A DNA stretch of 8,172 bases, taken from the NCBI GenBank assembly GCA_016780605.1, contig JADHLS010000209.1, forward strand, positions 1 through 8,172. The letters are read 5' to 3'. Shown here piece by piece: positions 1 through 6,205 of this stretch (the stretch's first letter is position 1; the number at the start of each line of letters is the position of its first letter). The notes below the pieces were generated by a model. That model was not told the origin of the DNA, made no database searches, and saw only the letters and a program-made list of their open reading frames with translations. Source of the DNA: Reyranella sp. GTDB taxonomy: Bacteria; Pseudomonadota; Alphaproteobacteria; Reyranellales; Reyranellaceae. Position numbers and translations under genes: made by a program.

Positions 1-327
1 AAGAGCCGGCTCGACGACGTGCTGCTCACCAAGGCCTTCACGGGTCTCGAGACCAACATGCTGCGTCCGTCGATCGCCGCGGCCGGGCTCGATCCCGACA
101 ACCTGCCGGTGCGCGGCGCGATCGACATCTCCAAGGACATCAACGCCGCCGACCGCGACAAGTCGGACGCCAAGCGTTGGAAGGATATCTGGAGTGCAGG
201 CCACTCGGTGTCGGGCGTGACCGATGTGCCGTCAGTCGCCGAGCTCGTGGCGCGCACCGCCGAGGAATACGACGCCGCGCGGGCTGACGCCCCTCGTCGT
301 TCAGTGCAGCGCGTACAGCCCGTTTGA
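1..327 (+). CDS. Nitronate monooxygenase (2-nitropropane dioxygenase family), C-terminal part
   Basis: The 5' end lies outside the window; 108 residues are visible in frame from base 1. The segment with ETNMLRP (about residues 17-23) and the WSAGHSVSGV / DVPSVAEL block near the C terminus match the end of the FMN-dependent nitronate monooxygenase family (COG2070, TIM-barrel flavoproteins). These enzymes oxidise alkyl nitronates to carbonyl compounds plus nitrite. The FMN-binding core and catalytic His are not in view, so activity cannot be judged. The last residues overlap the 3' end of the convergent usg gene by 27 bases, and no terminator hairpin is evident. The family call is fairly secure. 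The substrate is unknown, because many members are annotated only by homology. Confidence 0.82.
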   Translation, partial: KSRLDDVLLTKAFTGLETNMLRPSIAAAGLDPDNLPVRGAIDISKDINAADRDKSDAKRWKDIWSAGHSVSGVTDVPSVAELVARTAEEYDAARADAPRRSVQRVQPV

Positions 328-567
328 AAAGCGGAATTCGGCCGGCTTGATCAGCTGGGCATTGGCGACCCGCACGCGGTGCACCTTGCCGTCGAGATTG
401 CGTTCCCAGAAGTCGAGGAACTTGGTGAGTGCGGGAAACTTCGGGGCGAGATCCAAATTCTGCCAGACGAAGCTTTGTAGAACATGCCGGTGATCCGGCA
501 TCCAGTAGAGGATTTCAGCGGTGGTCAGACGATAATTGTTCAGTTGCGCAACAAAACCACGGTCCAT
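301..567 (-). CDS. usg: Usg-family protein
   Basis: An 88-residue protein with the near-invariant Usg-family pattern: a YRLTTAEILY block (residues 12-21) followed by MPDH, then VWQ, DLAP and FP, LDFW, and a C-terminal LIKPAEF block. The length is typical of the family (PF06233), which is found mainly in alphaproteobacteria. Its biochemical role is not established. The name comes from copies near trp genes, and it should not be read as aspartate-semialdehyde dehydrogenase, a common mis-transfer. The ATG at 567 is preceded by AAGGAG (579-574) with 6-base spacing, which fixes the start. No trp gene is visible here. A candidate EcfG promoter lies about 50-75 bases upstream. The 3' end overlaps the nitronate monooxygenase gene. 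Confidence 0.88.
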   Translation of the reverse strand: MDRGFVAQLNNYRLTTAEILYWMPDHRHVLQSFVWQNLDLAPKFPALTKFLDFWERNLDGKVHRVRVANAQLIKPAEFRFSNGLYALH

Positions 568-615
568 CGAGCACTCCTTGACTCAACGCCCTCGAAGGAA
601 TAGTCACGCACCTTT

Positions 616-641
616 AACGAAAATCCAAGATAATTCGTTCC
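616..641 (-). promoter_or_regulatory. Candidate EcfG (general stress sigma factor) promoter for usg
   Basis: Read on the minus strand, GGAAC (641-637) is followed after exactly 17 bases by CGTT (619-616). This equals the alphaproteobacterial EcfG consensus GGAAC-N16/17-CGTT. The expected transcript start is near 609, giving a leader of roughly 40 bases to the usg ATG at 567. The motif is exact, correctly oriented and intergenic. Function is inferred. Confidence 0.6.
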
Positions 642-652
642 ACATCAAGGGT

Positions 653-682
653 TTAGCAGCACTCTCAGGTGAATGCTGCTAG
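653..682. repeat. Imperfect palindrome upstream of groES promoter
   Basis: The left arm TTAGCAGCACTC (653-664) and right arm GAATGCTGCTAG (671-682) pair at 10 of 12 positions around a 6-base centre. The outer TAGCAGCA/TGCTGCTA part is perfect. It lies between the usg and groES promoters and partly resembles a distorted CIRCE half-site, but with extra bases and the wrong spacing. It could be an operator for another regulator or a hairpin. Confidence 0.4.
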
Positions 683-707
683 TGCGAAGTGACTTTCTTC
701 CCGCGCC

Positions 708-736
708 TTGACTCTGCCTACCCACACCCCTAAATC
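708..736 (+). promoter_or_regulatory. groESL promoter (sigma-70 type, with heat-shock sigma-32 character)
   Basis: TTGACT (708-713) and TAAATC (731-736) are separated by 17 bases, so a start near 743 is expected, immediately before the CIRCE operator. The wider context CTTGAC ... CCCCTAAAT also resembles alphaproteobacterial RpoH promoters. Use by either or both sigma factors is therefore possible. The placement relative to CIRCE is the classic groESL arrangement. Confidence 0.7.
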
Positions 737-745
737 CGACACGCT

Positions 746-772
746 TTGGCACTCACCGCAGGAGAGTGCTGA
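746..772. promoter_or_regulatory. CIRCE operator (HrcA binding site)
   Basis: TTGGCACTC, nine bases, then GAGTGCTGA. The consensus is TTAGCACTC-N9-GAGTGCTAA, so 16 of 18 arm positions match and the spacing is exact. It lies at the predicted transcript start, in the groES leader. HrcA, helped to fold by GroEL itself, represses at this site until heat stress titrates GroEL. hrcA is not in the window. Confidence 0.95.
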
Positions 773-838
773 TAGCAATTCTTTCTACGCGGTCCGCCGG
801 GCCGCGGCAGGCTCAACTGGCATATTGGAGGACACAGC

Positions 839-1156
839 ATGAAGTTCCGTCCGCTTCACGACCGCGTCGTGGTCAAGCGCGTCGCGGAGGAAGAGAAGAC
901 CAGGGGCGGCATCATCATTCCGGACACGGCCAAGGAAAAGCCGATGGAAGGTGAAGTTGTCGCCGTCGGTCCGGGCGCCCGCGACGAGAAGGGCACGCTG
1001 GTGCCGCTCGACGTCAAGAAGGGTGATCGCATCTTGTTCGGCAAGTGGTCGGGCACCGAGGTCAAGCTCGATGGCGAAGACCTGCTGATCATGAAGGAGA
1101 GCGACATCATGGGAATCCTTGAGGGTTCCGCCGCGGCCGCCAAGAAGGCCGCCTAA
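839..1156 (+). CDS. groES: Co-chaperonin GroES (Hsp10)
   Basis: A 105-residue protein, slightly longer than the usual 94-97 because of an Ala/Lys tail. It forms the heptameric lid that closes the GroEL cage in the cytoplasm. The opening [14 protein letters not shown] is the conserved first strand. Residues 17-35 are the mobile loop, with GGIIIP (23-28) supplying the hydrophobic tripeptide that docks on the GroEL apical domain. [11 protein letters not shown] and the ILG..EG end are also family hallmarks. GGAGG (827-831) lies 7 bases before the ATG and supports the start. It is co-transcribed with groEL 72 bases downstream, under CIRCE/HrcA control. Confidence 0.98.
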   Translation: MKFRPLHDRVVVKRVAEEEKTRGGIIIPDTAKEKPMEGEVVAVGPGARDEKGTLVPLDVKKGDRILFGKWSGTEVKLDGEDLLIMKESDIMGILEGSAAAAKKAA

Positions 1157-1172
1157 GCGCCTTACCAGGCGC
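1157..1172 (+). other. Small hairpin in the groES-groEL spacer
   Basis: GCGCCT (1157-1162), loop TACC, AGGCGC (1167-1172): a perfect 6-bp stem starting right after the groES stop codon, with no T-tract. It is unlikely to terminate. It may mark or protect the groES mRNA end, since cleavage between groES and groEL is reported for the Agrobacterium groESL transcript. Confidence 0.45.
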
Positions 1173-1225
1173 GCAATCGCTTCCGACATCCAATCCAACC
1201 ACACAGATCAACCAAGAGGGATTAA

Positions 1226-2866
<1,641 letters not shown>

Positions 2867-2890
2867 GTCCAGTCGACCTGAACGATTGAC

Positions 2891-2918
2891 GAGGGCCGGG
2901 AAGCAATTCCCGGCCCTC
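2891..2918 (+). terminator. Terminator-like hairpin after groEL
   Basis: A perfect 12-bp stem (2891-2902 with 2907-2918) closed by a GCAA tetraloop of the stable GNRA class, 24 bases after the groEL stop. Only a weak T-containing tail (TGTCATT) follows. It therefore fits a rho-independent terminator lacking a good U-tract, or a 3'-end stabilising hairpin. Confidence 0.75.
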
Positions 2919-2919
2919 T

Positions 2920-2994
2920 GTCATTCTGAGCGAAGCGAAGAATCTCATGCCGGTCGCAATCGGCGATGAGGTCCTTCGCTGCGCTCAGGACGAC
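2920..2994. repeat. Imperfect inverted repeat with CTGAGCGAAGCGAAG core (dispersed-repeat type)
   Basis: The left arm (2920-2948) contains CTGAGCGAAGCGAAG. The right arm (2966-2994), inverted, contains CTGAGCGCAGCGAAG. The 29-base arms match at about 24 positions. The 17-base centre can extend the stem with GCCG (2949-2952) against CGGC (2961-2964). Elements with this core recur in intergenic DNA of many bacteria. Copy number in this genome cannot be seen from one window. It starts directly after the groEL hairpin and ends 16 bases before the Nudix start. Confidence 0.7.
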
Positions 2995-3010
2995 GGATAA
3001 GCTGGCGTTG

Positions 3011-3433
3011 ATGTCCAGCCCGCCAATCTCCGTCAAAGGCGTCCTAATCCACCAGGATCGCGTGCTCCTGCTCCTGAACGAGCGCGACGAATGGGATCTG
3101 CCCGGCGGGCGGCCCGATCCCGGCGAGGACCACCGGTCTGCGCTGGTCCGCGAGGTCCAGGAGGAGGCGGGGCTCGCGGTCGAGATCGGCGTGTCGCTCG
3201 ACGAGTACCTGTTCGAGGTCCTGCCCGGGCGCTTCGTGCGCATCGTGCCGTTCGCCTGCCGTCTCGTCGGCAGCGATGCCGTGGTCGTGAGCCACGAGCA
3301 CCAGGAGACGCGCTGGCTGCCGCTCGCCGAGCTTGGCGAGCGCATCCACGGTCATCTGTTGCCGGCGGGTTATCTCGGCGCGATACGCCAGGCGATCGCC
3401 CAGCCGCGGTCGGCGAGCGAGCGCGTCGCCTGA
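3011..3433 (+). CDS. Nudix hydrolase
   Basis: A 140-residue single-domain protein with a complete Nudix box: G33-x5-E39-x7-R47-E48-x2-E51-E52-x-G54-L55. The glutamates bind the Mg2+ or Mn2+ that drives cleavage of nucleoside diphosphate-X substrates. VKGVLIHQDRVLLL is the usual first strand pair, and WDLPGGR leads into the box. The substrate cannot be deduced; MutT-like or ADP-ribose-type activity are both possible. I prefer the ATG at 3011. An in-frame ATG at 2966 exists but lies inside the upstream repeat, and the extra 15 residues look like translated repeat. No strong ribosome-binding site is seen before either. The 3' end overlaps the convergent 357-residue gene by 64 bases. Confidence 0.88.
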   Translation: MSSPPISVKGVLIHQDRVLLLLNERDEWDLPGGRPDPGEDHRSALVREVQEEAGLAVEIGVSLDEYLFEVLPGRFVRIVPFACRLVGSDAVVVSHEHQETRWLPLAELGERIHGHLLPAGYLGAIRQAIAQPRSASERVA

Positions 3434-4443
3434 ACCTTTAGGAACCGGTCGTGCGCCGCGGCCGCGCCGAGCCACAGCTCGTTCCAGGCATCGAAGGCTT
3501 TCAGCGGATCGGCAAGCTTGAGCTCGCGCACCGCGCGCCAGCCGTTCTGTCGCACGGTGACCGCGCCGTCGCGCTCCGACGTCTCGATCTCCTCGCCTTG
3601 CGCGCCGAGCACGGTCGCCAGCCAGCGCGCGAAGTCCCGCGCGCTTGATAGGTCGCCGCGCTCGACGTCGCTCGGCAGATCCAGCTCGCGCGCCGTCTCC
3701 TCGTGGAACTGCAGCCCGACCAGGCGGGCCACACGGCCCAGCTCCACCTGCGCACCGTCCGGGCCCAACAGGTCCTGCAGCGTCGGCAGCATGGTGCGCA
3801 GATACTCCAGCGCATAGGCGCGGAACGTGCGCTGCCGCCGCTCCTCCGGCCAGCTCGCAGTTTCCAGTTTGGGTTGGCTCGCCCAGTCGACGCGCGGCAT
3901 CTCCTCCTGCCCGTAGGCGAAGCGCACGCGCTCCTCTTCCTTGAGGGGCCGGCCGTAGTCGAAGTAGTAGCCCTCGAGCCCCGGCATGCCGTCGACGGTC
4001 ATGCCGGTGCAGACGAAGCCCAGCCCCGGATTGCCGAGCGAGACGCCGTTGTGGCCGTGCCAGCCGTGCAGCATGGCGGCCGACACCGCGTGCGGCACCG
4101 CCGCGATCGCGGTGCCGCGCCAGATCCAGCGCGGCGGCGGATAGCGCACCCAGGCCTTCCTGTCGCTTTCGCGCAGGTAGCCCGTCTTCACGCCGCCCAG
4201 CGCGTTGGAGTGATAGTGATACAGCGCGCAGGCCGGCGCGTCGGGCTCGCCGGCGATGCGGAGCTTCTGCAGGCCGGGCAGGAACTTCTCGAGATGCTGG
4301 CGGCGGAAATGCCGGAAGACGTACTCCCGCGCCGTGTTCTCGCCGCGCCGCGTGATGAGCCCCAGGATCAGGGCGGTCATCAACGCATTGTAGAGGGTGC
4401 CGACCGCGCGATATGCGGCCGTAGCAGCCCCAGAATCAGCCAT
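3370..4443 (-). CDS. Conserved-looking protein of unknown function (357 aa)
   Basis: I do not recognise this family. The N terminus has one hydrophobic stretch (about residues 13-30) that could be a buried helix or a weak membrane anchor, followed by a basic segment (residues 32-53). Two His-rich, motif-like blocks stand out: YHYHSNALGG (75-84) and GWHGHNGVSLGNPGLGF (127-143). They look like possible active-site or metal-binding elements, but that is inference. The C-terminal half is Arg/Glu-rich and probably helical. Codon use resembles the neighbours. The ATG at 4443 overlaps the end of the DUF1330 gene by 8 bases and has no clear ribosome-binding site, which suggests translational coupling. 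A start at 4380 (Met22) is an alternative. It is probably the last gene of the sulfurtransferase operon. Confidence 0.75.
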   Translation of the reverse strand: MADSGAATAAYRAVGTLYNALMTALILGLITRRGENTAREYVFRHFRRQHLEKFLPGLQKLRIAGEPDAPACALYHYHSNALGGVKTGYLRESDRKAWVRYPPPRWIWRGTAIAAVPHAVSAAMLHGWHGHNGVSLGNPGLGFVCTGMTVDGMPGLEGYYFDYGRPLKEEERVRFAYGQEEMPRVDWASQPKLETASWPEERRQRTFRAYALEYLRTMLPTLQDLLGPDGAQVELGRVARLVGLQFHEETARELDLPSDVERGDLSSARDFARWLATVLGAQGEEIETSERDGAVTVRQNGWRAVRELKLADPLKAFDAWNELWLGAAAAHDRFLKVQATRSLADRGWAIAWRIAPR

Positions 4444-4729
4444 CGTGGCCGTCGACGATGATCGCCTTGGACTTGCCGGCCTTCAGCCGCATCTCGAGCA
4501 CCGGCTTGTAGTCGGACGAATCGTAGAACTTCTCCGCCGCCTCGTAGCTCGGGAACTCCAGCACGACGACGCGCGAGGGCTTCCAGCCGCCTTCCAGCGT
4601 CCGCGTCTTGCCGCCGCGCACGATGAACTTGCCGCCGAACTTGGCGACCAGTCCCGGCGTGTGCTTGCGGTATTCGGCCATCAGGGCCTCGTCGGTCGTC
4701 TCGACCTCGACGATCATGTAAGCGGGCAC
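4436..4729 (-). CDS. DUF1330 family protein
   Basis: A 97-residue alpha/beta ferredoxin-like (dimeric barrel type) protein. It shows the DUF1330 (PF07045) pattern: MPAYMIVEVE first strand, then EYRKHTPGLVAKFGGKFIVRGG, then GGWKPSRVVVLEFPSYEAAEKFYDSSDY, and a final IIVDG strand. Its biochemical function is unknown. The fold is shared with small monooxygenases and stress-responsive barrel proteins. The start is GTG at 4729, supported by GAGGAGA just upstream (core GGAGA at 4740-4736, about 6-base spacing). An in-frame ATG at 4717 has no such site. It sits 15 bases after the sulfurtransferase stop and overlaps the next gene by 8 bases, so it is an operon member. Confidence 0.9.
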   Translation of the reverse strand: MPAYMIVEVETTDEALMAEYRKHTPGLVAKFGGKFIVRGGKTRTLEGGWKPSRVVVLEFPSYEAAEKFYDSSDYKPVLEMRLKAGKSKAIIVDGHDG

Positions 4730-4744
4730 GGGGTTTCTCCTCTA

Positions 4745-5611
4745 TCAACCGGTTTCCATCGGCAGGCTGGCGTCGTTGGACCATTCCTGCATCGAGTTGT
4801 CATACACCGACACGTTCTTGTGGCCGAGCAGCGCCGTCAACACGAAGGCATCGAGCGTCGCCGCGATGCCGCCGCCGCAATAGACCAGCACGCGCTTATC
4901 AGGTCTCGTGCCGACGCCCTCGAAGGCCGCGCGCAGCTCGGCGATCGGCTTCAAGGTCTTGTCCGGTCCGAACAGGCTCGCCGCCGGCACGCAGGACGAC
5001 CCCGCGATGCGGCCGGGCCGGCCGTAGACCACGCCACCGCTGCCCTTGTGCTGCTCGTGGCTCAACGCATTGAGGGTCAGGGTGTCGGGCTTGCCGATCG
5101 CCGCCCTGATTGCGTTCTTGTCGACGAAGATCTGCGGCCGCCCGCGCAAGGTCAGGGTCGCCGGCGGATAGTTCGTCGCCTCGGTCGAGACGGGCCGGCC
5201 CTCGGCCTGCCACTTGTCGAGGCCGCCGTCGAGGATGGCGGCATCGTCGAAGCCCACCGCGCGCAGCATCCACCAGATGCGAGTCGCCCAGGTCGGCGTG
5301 GCGTGGCTGTACAGCACCACGAAAGTGCCGTGGCCGATGCCCTTGGCCGCGAAGGCCTTGGTGAGCTCGCCGAGCGAGGGCAGGGTGAAGCGGAACTTGG
5401 AATCGGGTTCGGAAAGCTCACCGCCGAGATCGAGGAAGGCGGCGCCGGGGATATGTCCCTTGTCGTAATTGGCGCGGCCGCTCTCGGCGTTGTAGCCGCC
5501 CTCGGGCCGGGGACGCAGATAGGTCGTGCAGTCGAAGATGCGCAGCGCCGGCGCGCCCAGACGGCGGGCGAGCTCTTCGGTCGAAATCAGCGCAGCGGAA
5601 TGGGCGGCCAT
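4745..5611 (-). CDS. sseA: Thiosulfate / 3-mercaptopyruvate sulfurtransferase, two rhodanese domains
   Basis: A 288-residue tandem rhodanese protein, the usual size for SseA-type enzymes. These move sulfane sulfur from thiosulfate or 3-mercaptopyruvate to an acceptor. The N-terminal domain (about 8-140) has the HIPGAAFLDL motif, but Ser-His where an active Cys loop would be (YSHATPTWATR), so it is the usual inactive half. The C-terminal domain (about 160-285) carries the catalytic loop CGGGIAAT with C245. The loop differs from the classical CG[ST]GV[TS]A of mercaptopyruvate enzymes and CRKGVTA of rhodaneses, so the substrate is open. The ATG at 5611 has GGGAG (5622-5618) about 6 bases upstream, within a strong hairpin. 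It is followed closely by the DUF1330 gene. Confidence 0.9.
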   Translation of the reverse strand: MAAHSAALISTEELARRLGAPALRIFDCTTYLRPRPEGGYNAESGRANYDKGHIPGAAFLDLGGELSEPDSKFRFTLPSLGELTKAFAAKGIGHGTFVVLYSHATPTWATRIWWMLRAVGFDDAAILDGGLDKWQAEGRPVSTEATNYPPATLTLRGRPQIFVDKNAIRAAIGKPDTLTLNALSHEQHKGSGGVVYGRPGRIAGSSCVPAASLFGPDKTLKPIAELRAAFEGVGTRPDKRVLVYCGGGIAATLDAFVLTALLGHKNVSVYDNSMQEWSNDASLPMETG

Positions 5612-5639
5612 GTCGCTCTCCCGGAAAAGGGAGGGCGAC
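5612..5639 (-). promoter_or_regulatory. Hairpin sequestering the sulfurtransferase ribosome-binding site
   Basis: On the minus strand GTCGCCCTCCC (5639-5629), loop TTTTCC, then GGGAGAGCGAC (5622-5612) ends directly before the ATG. Ten of 11 positions pair, leaving one C-A mismatch. The 3' arm contains the GGGAG ribosome-binding site. There is no downstream U-tract, so translational control or mRNA-end protection is more likely than intrinsic termination. Confidence 0.55.
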
Positions 5640-5673
5640 TCTATCCGTCAGTCGCCGCCGGGCGAAGCGACGA

Positions 5674-6069
5674 TCAGATGGTCTTGGACGGCAGCGGCGG
5701 GACGGCGACCGCGCCGCTGGCCGGCGCTGCCGGAGCGGGAGCCGACGTCGGCGGCGCGAGCTGGCCGACATCCGGCTGCTTGGCCGCGTCGGTCGGCGTC
5801 TTGGTCGTCTTCTTGGTGGTCTTCTTTGCCGTCGCGGTGCCGGGCGCCTTGGTCGACTTCGAGGCGCTCAGCTTCTTCAGGCAGGCGCTGCGCGAGCTCG
5901 AGGTCTTGAGGCTCTGGCAGTAGGCCGTCGTGCCGACCTTGGGCTTGGCCGTCGGCACCGGCGCCGGAGCGGCCGGGGCGGGGGCGCTGTCCTCTGCCGT
6001 CTGGGCGTACGAGGGAGCAGCAAAAGCAACCGCCGCCAAGGCGGCCAGGCTGGCGATCAACAAACGCAT
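5674..6069 (-). CDS. Small secreted Ala/Pro/Lys-rich protein with one Cys pair
   Basis: Unrecognised 131-residue protein. A clear Sec signal peptide runs over residues 1-22 (MRLLIAS, hydrophobic Ala/Leu core, then PSYA before Gln23), so the product should be periplasmic. Next comes a Pro/Ala-rich linker. A short segment with C51 and C63 (YCQSLK...SACLKKL) could form a disulfide hairpin and loosely recalls PsiF-type repeats. A Lys/Thr-rich stretch (KKTTKKTTK) and a second Pro/Ala-rich tail complete it. Most of it looks disordered. The ATG at 6069 is chosen because GGGAG (6083-6079) is 9 bases upstream; the ATG at 6078 would have zero spacing. It is driven by a strong promoter and lies 62 bases ahead of the sulfurtransferase gene. 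Confidence 0.75.
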   Translation of the reverse strand: MRLLIASLAALAAVAFAAPSYAQTAEDSAPAPAAPAPVPTAKPKVGTTAYCQSLKTSSSRSACLKKLSASKSTKAPGTATAKKTTKKTTKTPTDAAKQPDVGQLAPPTSAPAPAAPASGAVAVPPLPSKTI

Positions 6070-6131
6070 TTTCGACATCTCCCGGGCCGCTTGCGGAGGG
6101 GACGGGCGCGGCCTCGTTCTGGCTGAAAAAT

Positions 6132-6159
6132 ATTATGGTATTTGTGTTGTTTATGTCAA
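6132..6159 (-). promoter_or_regulatory. Promoter of the secreted-protein gene
   Basis: On the minus strand a perfect TTGACA (6159-6154) is followed after 16 bases by CATAAT (6137-6132). Transcription would start near 6125, giving a leader of about 55 bases. It lies in the only clearly AT-rich patch of the window. Confidence 0.7.
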
Positions 6160-6170
6160 TTTCCTAATAA
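6142..6170 (+). promoter_or_regulatory. Candidate promoter of the AEC transporter
   Basis: TTGTGT (6142-6147), 17 bases, TAATAA (6165-6170), in the same AT-rich patch. It interlocks with the leftward promoter, whose -35 box lies inside this spacer. The start would be near 6177, leaving a leader of about 29 bases to the GTG at 6206. The match is moderate. Confidence 0.45.
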
Positions 6171-6205
6171 ATTACCGTAGCTGCAATCGCGAGGCCCCGC
6201 CGGCC

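Noticed and set aside
773..838. RNA thermometer (ROSE or fourU type) in the groES leader
   Set aside because: I found no segment pairing convincingly with the GGAGG at 827-831. The hairpin at 789-805 leaves it free.
2920..2994. Reading the CTGAGCGAAGCGAAG repeat as part of the groEL terminator
   Set aside because: The groEL hairpin at 2891-2918 is complete without it. The repeat is a separate, imperfect structure of a type seen in unrelated intergenic regions.
4397..5923. 508-codon plus-strand open frame across the sulfurtransferase region
   Set aside because: It runs opposite three well-supported minus-strand genes, with no domain signature in its translation and no ribosome-binding site.
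5930..6205. Upstream extension of the AEC transporter reading frame
   Set aside because: The extension would run through the divergent promoters and the opposite-strand signal-peptide gene. Family homology and length start at the GTG at 6206.
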